DNA of 12,130 nucleotides. Source: Bacillota bacterium. GTDB taxonomy: Bacteria; Bacillota; Clostridia; Christensenellales; CAG-138. Below, one piece after another: positions 1 through 6,997 of the stretch. How positions within the stretch are numbered: the first letter of the stretch is position 1; each line of letters starts with the position of its first letter. Made by a program: the position numbers and the translations under genes. Where the stretch lies: the NCBI GenBank assembly GCA_023461495.1, contig JAEYLA010000101.1, positions 1 to 12,130 on the forward strand, read 5' to 3'. Under the pieces are notes generated by a model. That model searched no databases. It was not told the origin of the DNA and saw nothing but the letters and a program-made list of their open reading frames with translations.

Positions 1-764
1 GGGAAGAGGTTATCGGTTTCTACCGGGACAAGCTGGGCTTAAACGTCATCGCCGTCGATGCGCGGGAGCGGTTCTTAACCAAGCTTGCGGGCATTGTCGA
101 GCCCGAGCAGAAGCGCAAGATCATCGGCACGGAGTTTATCCGGGTGTTCGAGGAAGAAGCGAAAAAGCTCGGCGGTGCGGACTACCTGCTGCAGGGCACC
201 ATCTATCCCGACGTGATCGAGAGCGGCACCGAAAGCGCCGCCACCATCAAGAGCCACCACAACGAGGGCGGGCTTCCGAAGGACATCGGCTTCAAGGGCC
301 TCTGCGAGCCGCTGCGCATGCTGTTTAAGGATGAGGTGCGCATTTTAGGCGAAAGCCTCTCCATCCCTCACGATCTTGTCTGGCGGCAGCCCTTCCCCGG
401 CCCCGGCCTTGCCATCCGCGTATTGGGCGACGTGACCGAGGACAAGCTCAAAATTTTGCGCCACAGCGACTGGATCTTCCGTGAAGAGATCAAGAACGCG
501 GGCCTCGACCAGGCCATCTGGCAGTATTTCACCGTGTTTACCGGCATGCGCAGCGTGGGCGTGATGGGCGATGAGCGCACCTATGATTATGCCATCGGCG
601 TGCGTGCCGTTACTTCGACCGACGCCATGACCGTGGAATTTGCGGAAATCCCCTACCCCGTATTACGCAAGATTTCCGAGCGCATTATCGCGGAGGTCCC
701 CCATGTGAACCGTGTGGTATACGATATAACGAGTAAGCCCCCGGGAACGATCGAGTGGGAGTAA
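1..764 (+). CDS. guaA: GMP synthase (glutamine-hydrolysing), C-terminal part
   Basis: GuaA makes GMP from XMP, ATP and glutamine in the cytosol, the last step of de novo guanine nucleotide synthesis. Only the C-terminal half is present: about 253 residues of a family usually near 510-525. The glutaminase domain and the PP-loop motif lie upstream of the window. The reading frame is open from base 3. What is visible is the end of the ATP-pyrophosphatase domain (LLQGTIYPDVIESG, encoded near 186-230) and the dimerisation domain, with RQPFPGPGLAIRVLG near 380-430, GVMGDERTYDYAIGVRA near 560-608, and the family's typical end DITSKPPGTIEWE before TAA at 762-764. The frame continues upstream of the valine at 144, so that GTG is not a start. 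Codons are richer in G/C at third positions than in the operon to its right. An intrinsic terminator follows directly. Identification is secure. Confidence 0.98.
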   Translation, partial: EEVIGFYRDKLGLNVIAVDARERFLTKLAGIVEPEQKRKIIGTEFIRVFEEEAKKLGGADYLLQGTIYPDVIESGTESAATIKSHHNEGGLPKDIGFKGLCEPLRMLFKDEVRILGESLSIPHDLVWRQPFPGPGLAIRVLGDVTEDKLKILRHSDWIFREEIKNAGLDQAIWQYFTVFTGMRSVGVMGDERTYDYAIGVRAVTSTDAMTVEFAEIPYPVLRKISERIIAEVPHVNRVVYDITSKPPGTIEWE

Positions 765-769
765 ACGAT

Positions 770-820
770 AAGAACCCCGGAACGCGTGATAACAGGCGGC
801 TCCGGGGTTCTTTTTGTTTT
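770..820 (+). terminator. Intrinsic terminator of guaA, possibly bidirectional
   Basis: AAGAACCCCGGA at 770-781 pairs perfectly with TCCGGGGTTCTT at 801-812, giving a 12-bp GC-rich stem with a 19-nt loop. It is followed by TTTGTTTT on the plus strand and starts 5 bases after the guaA stop. Read on the minus strand the stem is followed by ATCGTTT, a weaker T-rich tail. It may therefore also end transcription of the leftward operon, whose last stop codon is at 914-916; no better minus-strand terminator is seen in between. Confidence 0.9.
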
Positions 821-821
821 G

Positions 822-842
822 TGATACCGAACAAGGGTATCA
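822..842. repeat. Short inverted repeat between guaA and the leftward operon
   Basis: TGATACC (822-828) and GGTATCA (836-842) form a 7-bp stem with a 7-nt loop. No T-run follows on either strand, so it is not a terminator by itself. It lies in the roughly 90-bp gap between two convergent transcription units and could be a 3' stability hairpin of the leftward transcript or have no role. Confidence 0.4.
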
Positions 843-913
843 TGGGTTTTCTCCACAAAGCAAGGCCCTTCTCAAACACGTACCTCGAAGCCCTTTTTCA
901 TTTCCCAGCTGCT

Positions 914-2311
914 TTACCGGGCGGCGGCCAAGCCCGCATTGTTTGGTTCTTGTTCCGCTTGAACATATGCGGCAATCTGATCGGCCATATATTCAGAAAG
1001 CCCAAGGTCCCATACCAACTGCAAGATCGTATATCTGGCTCTTGTTTCCTTTGCGTATATAACTGCATTGCGCAGCGCCTGGTCATCAACCCTGATCTGC
1101 GCGGGCAGGTACGGCGCATCCAGATTTTTCAGCGTAGACTTTATTTCCTCAGCCGGAGGCAGATTGTCCTTTAATATTGCTTTGATTTCCGGCCAGTTCG
1201 CTTCAATAACATCCAGCCTTTTCAGCACTTTCTCTGTATTATTCTTCTGGGATTCCTTTTCCAGGGCAATAATTCCCTCTGCCGCAAGGCCATATACCCT
1301 GCGGATATCCTCCGTCCACCGGGTCTCGTCGTACCGCCTGGCCTTCTCCCTTGCCCCAGCGAAATCTACGGGAATCTGGGCAAGCAATTCGGCAATCTTT
1401 ATGATTATAACGGTGCCCACGCCAACCTGCGCGCCATGGAGCGCAGGCGGCAATCCCTGCTCCGCATGCAGCATCTCCCAATAATGGGACAGGTGGTGCT
1501 CGCTTCCGGCGGCGGGTCTGGAGTTGCCTGCAAAGCTCATCGCAACGCCTGTAAGAACCAGCGCCTCCATTACTTTTCCAATCGCATGCGAATCCCGTTC
1601 TTTGACCTTTTGCGCGTGCGCGTAAACTTCCTGTATGGACTTGTAAACCATATTCCCAATTGTTGGGCAATACGATTCGTGATTGATGCGCTCCGATAGC
1701 TTCCAGTCGCATAAGCATGTGAATTTTCCCAAAATATCCCCTACGCCCGCCGTAATCATGGAAATGGGCGCATTTTTGAGTATCTCCGTATCCCCGATAA
1801 TCAATTTGGGCACTTGAGTCTCGTAGGTCGTCTTAAAATTATTTATAATCAATGCCGCCACGCTGGACGCAAAACCATCCATGGGGGCCGCGGTTGCAAT
1901 GGTAATAAACGGTTTATCCAGCTTAAAGCTGAAAAAACGCACCAGGTCGTTGATAGACCCCGTCCCAATCGCAATAATAACATCGCATTTTACCAAATCC
2001 ACAAGCAGTTCACCGATTGCTTTTTCGTCAGGTATAAATCTTTTTGTGTGAAATACGTGCTCATATGCTTCAAATTGGTTCGCTTTCAGGATATCCATCA
2101 CCCTTTGGCCCGCAATGCCATGGGTAATTGCGTCGCATACGACATACGGATACTTCAGATGAAACTTATTTAAATAATGCGGGAGGGCGTTCAGCGCATC
2201 CTTGCCGATCTCCACATCTTCCAGCTTTGTAGAGTGCGTTTTGCCGCAATCGCAGGTAAATTCATGTTCCAGATAATCAGACAGCGTCATTGTATTCGTT
2301 TCGATTTTCAT
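914..2311 (-). CDS. egsA: sn-glycerol-1-phosphate dehydrogenase, AraM/EgsA family
   Basis: 465 residues, family of iron/zinc-dependent alcohol dehydrogenases. Family members interconvert dihydroxyacetone phosphate and sn-glycerol-1-phosphate with NAD(P)H in the cytosol. Visible motifs: nucleotide-binding GTGSINDLVRF (116-126), APMDGFASS (142-150), and likely metal ligands Asp192 (GDILGK), His273 or His276 (SRPAAGSEHHLSHYWEM, 264-280) and His292 (LHGAQVGVG). These match Bacillus AraM block by block. It is longer than AraM (about 394 residues), with an N-terminal FTCDCGKTH stretch (18-26) and a longer insert around 310-400. The ATG at 2311 is chosen because AGGAG lies 6 bases upstream; an in-frame ATG 12 codons earlier has no good ribosome binding site. 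It is the last gene of the operon. In Bacillus, araM also sits in a sugar operon (arabinan/arabinose). The true substrate here could be another polyol phosphate. The symbol is by family similarity. Confidence 0.85.
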   Translation of the reverse strand: MKIETNTMTLSDYLEHEFTCDCGKTHSTKLEDVEIGKDALNALPHYLNKFHLKYPYVVCDAITHGIAGQRVMDILKANQFEAYEHVFHTKRFIPDEKAIGELLVDLVKCDVIIAIGTGSINDLVRFFSFKLDKPFITIATAAPMDGFASSVAALIINNFKTTYETQVPKLIIGDTEILKNAPISMITAGVGDILGKFTCLCDWKLSERINHESYCPTIGNMVYKSIQEVYAHAQKVKERDSHAIGKVMEALVLTGVAMSFAGNSRPAAGSEHHLSHYWEMLHAEQGLPPALHGAQVGVGTVIIIKIAELLAQIPVDFAGAREKARRYDETRWTEDIRRVYGLAAEGIIALEKESQKNNTEKVLKRLDVIEANWPEIKAILKDNLPPAEEIKSTLKNLDAPYLPAQIRVDDQALRNAVIYAKETRARYTILQLVWDLGLSEYMADQIAAYVQAEQEPNNAGLAAAR

Positions 2312-2355
2312 ACGTATCTCCTGTGTAAACACATAATTATGCAACACTTACCCAA

Positions 2356-2392
2356 CCGAAGTGTTAGAAGTAAATTTTTTCTAACACTTCGG
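2356..2392. promoter_or_regulatory. Perfect 14-bp inverted repeat ahead of the glycerol-1-phosphate dehydrogenase gene
   Basis: CCGAAGTGTTAGAA (2356-2369) and TTCTAACACTTCGG (2379-2392) are perfect inverted copies around a 9-nt AT-rich centre. A further AACACTT copy lies at 2343-2349, between the repeat and the start codon. No T-run follows on the minus strand, so it does not look like a normal terminator of the upstream gene. A weak -10-like CATAAT on the minus strand (about 2335-2340) lies just downstream. Either an operator with repeated AAGTGTT half-sites or an mRNA processing/stability hairpin fits. The structure is certain, the role is inferred. Confidence 0.55.
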
Positions 2393-2484
2393 CTAAGAAG
2401 ATGCTTGTTTTAATGAGAGCAATTAGAGTTGCGCGATAGAGCGATCAGCCCTTGCCGGAATAAAAAGGCTTGTCCGGGCGTCGA

Positions 2485-3441
2485 TCACGGCGTATAGCCG
2501 TTGAAATAGCATACCGCGTCATGCAGGATATCACTGGAGGTTTCTTTTCGATTGCAGTTGAAATAGAGGCGGCCGTTGGCTTCATCACAGCCTTCTATCT
2601 CAAAAAGGTTCGGATAGGCGGAGGATGTAATACGGAATGACAGATTACTGTTCGCGGTGATTGTTCCGGTGGCGGCAGAAGCATTGTTATATACAAGTAC
2701 AACGCTTACATTGTTATAGGTTAATGGTATCAATAGCTGGTCGGTGCCGTCTATATAGCCGATTCCCTGTTTCGTATACTCCTCAATGTTTGAAATTTTG
2801 CTGCCGTTCACCAACGCATCTTTAATGTTAATATCAAACGCATGCGTTACATTGATTACGCCGCTATTCGCATTCAGCGGTACTTTTCCTTTATAAAGGG
2901 ATACTCCGCCCTCGTTGTCCCAATACCTGTAGAAGAGAAAGTATACGTAATTTGCGTCTTTGCTGTACTTCTTGACGCCTGAAATCTTGATGTCGGAGCC
3001 ATTAAATTTTAATTGAAACCCGCCGTCCTTATAGTAGGTCGTCCCGGAATAGTGCATCTTCACCAGGCTGTCGCTTCCAGACTTCATAGTGGCAACGAAA
3101 AGGTGATATACATCCCCGATCGTGCATGTGTCCATATCATTGGCGTGGCCCAGGTACGTTGTATAGGTTGTGGAATTGTCGCCATTGGACATCAGCGTCG
3201 TTGAGCCGTCATTCTGATTCGTTCTGTAGATAACCTGCTTCGTATTGTCATCATTGCATTTCGCGCTATACGCGTAGGTAGATCCAATGGCAAAGCCTTG
3301 CGTTCTATTGCAGCCATTTCCATTTGGAAGTGTTGCGACCGTCGTGTAGGTGTTGTAATACGCTGCGTAGGCCGTGATGGGAATTGCGATTGCCGCAACG
3401 AGCAACAGGGTGATCGCCGTAAGAAATCTTTTTCTCCTCAT
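2485..3441 (-). CDS. Secreted protein of unknown function, probable beta-propeller
   Basis: 318 residues. The N-terminus is a classic Sec signal peptide: MRRKR, a hydrophobic core at about 8-22, and a probable signal peptidase I site AYA|AYY after residue 26. There is no lipobox, LPXTG or other anchor, so the mature protein (about 292 residues) should be released. It is rich in Asn, Thr, Tyr, Ser and Gly. Sheet-like units recur at intervals (GFAIGSTYAYSAKC 49-62, YHLFVATMKS 112-121, NYVYFLFYRY 164-173, QLLIPLTYNN 235-244, GRLYFNCNR 290-298), as expected for propeller blades. A GHANDMD stretch (98-104) resembles a motif I associate with secreted propeller-like proteins. Six cysteines (44, 62, 106, 285, 296, 311) may form disulfides. 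The start has GGAGG about 8 bases upstream. It may bind or process the carbohydrate imported by the operon. No catalytic motif is recognised. Confidence 0.75.
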   Translation of the reverse strand: MRRKRFLTAITLLLVAAIAIPITAYAAYYNTYTTVATLPNGNGCNRTQGFAIGSTYAYSAKCNDDNTKQVIYRTNQNDGSTTLMSNGDNSTTYTTYLGHANDMDTCTIGDVYHLFVATMKSGSDSLVKMHYSGTTYYKDGGFQLKFNGSDIKISGVKKYSKDANYVYFLFYRYWDNEGGVSLYKGKVPLNANSGVINVTHAFDINIKDALVNGSKISNIEEYTKQGIGYIDGTDQLLIPLTYNNVSVVLVYNNASAATGTITANSNLSFRITSSAYPNLFEIEGCDEANGRLYFNCNRKETSSDILHDAVCYFNGYTP

Positions 3442-3540
3442 ACTCTTCCCTCCAATTTAATCTCCTTTGTGCGCCTCCCAGGTTGTACTACGATTTCTCT
3501 CAAACCGCCTCCCCCTGCGTATCGCATAGAATAATCAGAA

Positions 3541-4263
3541 TTAAATGGGGTTAACCTCCTCTAAAAAGTCAATTCCTTCACACTGGTTCAACAAATTCAG
3601 AGAGGCTTCAGAATCCATTGTCATTCCGAACTTTACCCTGCAGGACAGATAGACCCCCTGTGTATCGGTAACCTTCATAATTTCGAGATCAAGTATCTGC
3701 ATGCTGTTGTCATTCACAAAATTTCTCAAATTCCGGATATATTTAATATCCGATATTACAATGTACAGCTCGATACTGTTTTGGCGCCTGATATAGAGCT
3801 TTTCAAGCAATGCGACAATTGTCATCGTGCTGAATATGCTCACGAACAACGCAATCGCGCCAAAGTAGAACCCGATGCCGATTGTCAGCCCCATGCACGC
3901 GGTTGCCCATAATCCCGCCGCAGTTGTAAGCCCCTTGATGCGATGCTGCCCCGTCAGCAAAATTGTGCCGGCCCCCAAAAACCCAATGCCGCTGATGACC
4001 TGCGCACCCAGTCTCCCCACATCGGCCGTTACCGAAAAAGCGCTGTTGATAAATTGGCTCACCATCATTACCGACGCGGAAGCAATGCAAACGAGCATAT
4101 AGGTCCGAAGGCCTGCCGCCCGCCGCTTCCTCACACGTTCAAAGCCCAGGCACGCGCCGAAAGCAATCGCCATTACCATCCGGATGCTGATGGACAGCAT
4201 GTTGATTTGCAGGATATCGTATCCAAAGAAAGTCGGCGCGAATAAATTAAGCGTTGTTTCCAT
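3541..4263 (-). CDS. MgtC/SapB family membrane protein
   Basis: 240 residues with hydrophobic segments at about 24-41, 53-72, 87-104, 112-134 and 135-153, then a soluble C-terminal domain (about 165-236) of the ACT-like size found in MgtC. Family motifs are clear: GxxLGFER at 36-43, AGLRTYMLVCI (50-60), DVGRLGAQVISGIGFLGAGT (81-100), and GLTTAAGLWATACMGLTIG (111-129). MgtC proteins of pathogens modulate ATP synthase and affect magnesium and acid tolerance; most family members, including this branch, are uncharacterised. The ATG at 4263 overlaps the upstream isomerase-like gene by 17 bases and has AGGAAG about 10 bases upstream. A second Met at residue 22 is an alternative start. Its placement in a carbohydrate uptake operon is unusual. 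The family call is firm, the role here is unknown. Confidence 0.9.
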   Translation of the reverse strand: METTLNLFAPTFFGYDILQINMLSISIRMVMAIAFGACLGFERVRKRRAAGLRTYMLVCIASASVMMVSQFINSAFSVTADVGRLGAQVISGIGFLGAGTILLTGQHRIKGLTTAAGLWATACMGLTIGIGFYFGAIALFVSIFSTMTIVALLEKLYIRRQNSIELYIVISDIKYIRNLRNFVNDNSMQILDLEIMKVTDTQGVYLSCRVKFGMTMDSEASLNLLNQCEGIDFLEEVNPI

Positions 4264-5053
4264 ATTGTGCGCTTCCTGTTTGGCTCAACAACGCAAGCAG
4301 CCTGTCCTTATCCTCCTGATATTCCTTAATTGCAGCCAAGTTATATTCCATTACGATTGCCGCATCCGGCGTAAATTCTTTGTACCCTTGCGCGAACCGG
4401 CTCCAATCGAGGCAGCCTGCTCCAATGCGCAGATGCTGGTCAAGCATCTTATCGTTGTCATGCACATGATACGCTACCAATCGGTTCTTTAAGGTTTTTT
4501 GGATGTCGTATATATCAAAATCCCCCAACAGTGTGTGCCCCGTGTCAATCAGGCACCAAATTTCGGGTAGCGCCTGAAACAGCTCTAAAAATTGCTGATG
4601 ATTATAAAGGTGCTTTTTTCCCCTGCGGAACCCCAGGTTTTCCACCACCATGCGGACGCCCTCGGAAACGCAGATTTCATGAAAACGCGCCAGCCGATCC
4701 TCTGCGCGCTTCCGGCAATCGTCTTCAAACTGCTTGTCGGCATCGGCGGGTAAATATCCGTTGGTATGCACCACATAGAATTCGCCGCTATACTTATGGT
4801 AAAGGTCAAAAGGCGTACGCAGTACGTGAAAAAGCTTTTCCTCATCGCAGGGCATGCAGATATCTACATTATTGAATGGGGAATGTATGCTGAACCCGCC
4901 TGTACGTTCGCGCATGATAAGGTCCAGCGCATCATTCCAGTAATCGGCACTTCCCCACTCATAAAAAATTTCAATTCCGAAGTCTTTGGGCAGCAGCGCC
5001 ATGTTGTTAATCTCCGGTCCGGGAAAACCCATAGAACTAGCCGAGAATCTCAC
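4247..5053 (-). CDS. Xylose isomerase-like TIM-barrel sugar (phosphate) isomerase/epimerase
   Basis: 268 residues, about the usual length of the AP_endonuc_2/xylose isomerase-like fold. Likely metal ligands fall where the fold needs them: Glu138 (VVENLG), Asp170 and His173 (LIDTGHT), His198 (YHVHDND, 195-201) and Glu236 (VMEYN). His57 (SIHSPF) and His96 (VVHTNG) are other probable active-site residues. The enzyme should act in the cytosol on the imported sugar, polyol or their phosphates, but the family is too broad to name a substrate. I chose a GTG start at 5053: AGGAGG lies exactly 6 bases upstream and the protein then begins MRFSASSMGF, a normal first beta-strand. This start lies inside the ATPase gene, a 17-base overlap suggesting translational coupling. 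Alternatives are TTG at 5068 and ATG at 5032, both with poorer ribosome binding sites. Confidence 0.82.
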   Translation of the reverse strand: MRFSASSMGFPGPEINNMALLPKDFGIEIFYEWGSADYWNDALDLIMRERTGGFSIHSPFNNVDICMPCDEEKLFHVLRTPFDLYHKYSGEFYVVHTNGYLPADADKQFEDDCRKRAEDRLARFHEICVSEGVRMVVENLGFRRGKKHLYNHQQFLELFQALPEIWCLIDTGHTLLGDFDIYDIQKTLKNRLVAYHVHDNDKMLDQHLRIGAGCLDWSRFAQGYKEFTPDAAIVMEYNLAAIKEYQEDKDRLLALLSQTGSAQYGNNA

Positions 5054-6155
5054 TTGAAACCTCCTCAATCCTTTTAAATGCGGGATATCCTACATTTATA
5101 TTTGTTTGTGTATCAAAAAAGTGGACCTTGTCCCAAGCCAGATCAATGTACATATCCGGCGACTCGTATGAAAATTCCGCTTCCGTGGCTACCTGCAGCA
5201 ACTCCCTTACGCCGGGAACCTGGATGGTCAGGCATTTCCGGTTGCCGTGGTTTTCCATATAAGTGACCTTTGCGCGGATGTCATGCGGCTGTGCCGTCAA
5301 TTTGATGTGCTCAGGGCGGATACCGACTTTTATCGGTTTATTGTTTCCGGTAAGCGCAAGCCATTCTTCTGGAACTTGAATCTTCATGTCTCCATTAAAT
5401 ACCAACATGCCGCATTCGATTCTTGCATCGAACACATTCATACTGGGCGAACCGATAAACGTGGCGACAAACACGCTTTTCGGGCAGTTGTAAATAATTT
5501 CAGGCGCATCCAGCTGCTGGATCTTGTTTTCGTGCATGAGGGCAATTTTTTGCCCGATGGTCATGGCTTCAATCTGATCATGCGTTACATAGATAAAGGT
5601 TGGATTATACACCTCATGGATTTTTACCAATTCCGCACGGGCATAGGTACGCAGCTTGGCGTCCAGGTTGGACAATGGCTCGTCCAGCAGAAAATACGGC
5701 GATTTTTTAACCAATGCGCGCGCGAGTGCAACACGCTGCCGCTGGCCGCCGGACAGCTCGCGCGGGGTACGGTGGCTATATTCGGTCAAGCCCAATATCT
5801 CCAGGGCTTCGCTCATGCGCTTTTTCTGTTCGTCCTTCGGAATTTTTGCAATCTGCATGCCGAAGCAAATGTTCTTTTCCACGCTCATATGTGGATAAAG
5901 CGCATAGTTCTGAAATACCATTGCGACATTCCTGTCCCCGGGCTCGAGCTTATTTACTACCTTGCCGCCCATATACAGGTTGCCTTTGCTGATTTCCTCC
6001 AGGCCCGCAATCATTCTCAATGTGGTGGACTTGCCGCAGCCAGACGGCCCGAGAAGCACGAGGCGCTGGCCCTCGGGTATTTCCAGGTTGAGATCTTTAA
6101 TAATCTCGACTTTTCCGTAGTTTTTGTAAACATGCTCAAAGCGAATATCATTCAT
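5037..6155 (-). CDS. Carbohydrate ABC transporter ATPase, MalK/UgpC/MsmK type
   Basis: 372 residues, full length for this class. The nucleotide-binding domain has Walker A GPSGCGKST (36-44), Q-loop Gln82 (MVFQNYALYPHM), signature LSGGQRQR (134-141), Walker B YFLLDEPLSNLD (154-165) and H-loop His192 (YVTHDQ). The C-terminal third (from about 235) is the OB-fold regulatory domain of MalK-like proteins, with GIRPEHIKL at about 278-286. It would drive import through the two permeases encoded directly upstream. The ATG at 6155 is preceded by AAAGGGG and lies 14 bases after the second permease's stop. Such ATPases are often labelled UgpC or MsmK automatically and can serve several transporters, so the name does not tell the substrate. 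Confidence 0.95.
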   Translation of the reverse strand: MNDIRFEHVYKNYGKVEIIKDLNLEIPEGQRLVLLGPSGCGKSTTLRMIAGLEEISKGNLYMGGKVVNKLEPGDRNVAMVFQNYALYPHMSVEKNICFGMQIAKIPKDEQKKRMSEALEILGLTEYSHRTPRELSGGQRQRVALARALVKKSPYFLLDEPLSNLDAKLRTYARAELVKIHEVYNPTFIYVTHDQIEAMTIGQKIALMHENKIQQLDAPEIIYNCPKSVFVATFIGSPSMNVFDARIECGMLVFNGDMKIQVPEEWLALTGNNKPIKVGIRPEHIKLTAQPHDIRAKVTYMENHGNRKCLTIQVPGVRELLQVATEAEFSYESPDMYIDLAWDKVHFFDTQTNINVGYPAFKRIEEVSSEILG

Positions 6156-6169
6156 GTTGTTTTTCCCCT

Positions 6170-6997
6170 TTATTCCTTGATCCCTGAAGTCATGTGGCTG
6201 TTTATAATAAAGCGCTGGCTAATCAGATACAGCACAAGGGGTACGAATGTAGCCAATGCTGCTAACGCCATAGTGGAGCCCCAGGCGCTGCCGCCCTCAC
6301 CGCTCAAAAACATCTGCATGGAGAGCGTTAATGTGTATTTTTCCTTCTGCGTCAGGATCAGCATCGGCCAGAAGAACTCATTCCAGGAATTAATGAAGAA
6401 CATGATCCCCATAGCAAAAATGGATGATTTGCACAGTGGCATAACAATCTTTGTCAAAGACTTTACATGACCCACCTTGTCCAGACGCGCGACTTCCAAT
6501 AAGGATTTCGGAATCCCTTTCATGCTTTGGCGCATCAGGAAAATGCCCATGGCGTCCGCCAACTGCGGCAGCATGACGCCGACCGGATTGTTGATGAGCC
6601 CCATTTTTGAAAGGGTGAGATAGTTCGGAATCATGATTACGGTAAACGGAATGAACATGGTAACCGTAAACACATAGAACATCAGGTTTTTATACTTGAA
6701 ATCCATAAAAGTAAAGGCATACCCGGCCAATATGCTGGTGAAGCCTTTGCAGACCGTGACCAGTATCGCAATAAACAGCGAGTTGCCCACATAACGCCAG
6801 AACGGAAGCACATCAAATATGCGCTGGTAGTTTTCCAGTGTTCCCGGATTCGGAATGAGATTCAGCCCGGAAGAAAAAATCTGCCCCAGATCCTTCAGGG
6901 AACATGAGAGCATATATACCATAGGCGCCATTAAAATAAGGACAATCGCAACCAGAAGTACGTGGAACTTGGCCGCCTTCGCGCTGTTAGTTCTCAT
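6170..6997 (-). CDS. Carbohydrate ABC transporter permease, MalG/UgpE/AraQ type
   Basis: 275 residues, typical for the CUT1 second permease. An N-terminal membrane helix lies at about 11-32, with further helices near 73-98, 105-127, 138-155, 190-206 and 243-262. The cytoplasmic EAA loop that contacts the ATPase is seen at about 163-187 (LLEVARLDKVGHVKSL followed by a MPL turn), and the typical INSWNEFFWPM follows at 202-212. The ATG at 6997 has AAAAAGGAG 6 bases upstream and overlaps the end of the first permease gene by 11 bases, so the two are probably made together as the heterodimeric membrane channel. Confidence 0.95.
   Translation of the reverse strand: MRTNSAKAAKFHVLLVAIVLILMAPMVYMLSCSLKDLGQIFSSGLNLIPNPGTLENYQRIFDVLPFWRYVGNSLFIAILVTVCKGFTSILAGYAFTFMDFKYKNLMFYVFTVTMFIPFTVIMIPNYLTLSKMGLINNPVGVMLPQLADAMGIFLMRQSMKGIPKSLLEVARLDKVGHVKSLTKIVMPLCKSSIFAMGIMFFINSWNEFFWPMLILTQKEKYTLTLSMQMFLSGEGGSAWGSTMALAALATFVPLVLYLISQRFIINSHMTSGIKE

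Noticed and set aside
2356..2392. Rho-independent terminator of the secreted-protein gene
   Set aside because: The stem is perfect, but there is no T-run after it on either strand.
4247..5053. DNA-repair endonuclease IV
   Set aside because: The fold is shared, but the operon context and the spaced His/Glu/Asp pattern fit the sugar isomerase/epimerase branch better than the nine-ligand trinuclear zinc site of endonuclease IV.
5247..6470. Long open frame (407 codons) on the plus strand
   Set aside because: It is antisense to the ATPase and a permease gene with clear motifs, has no family features, and is explained by codon structure of the opposite strand.
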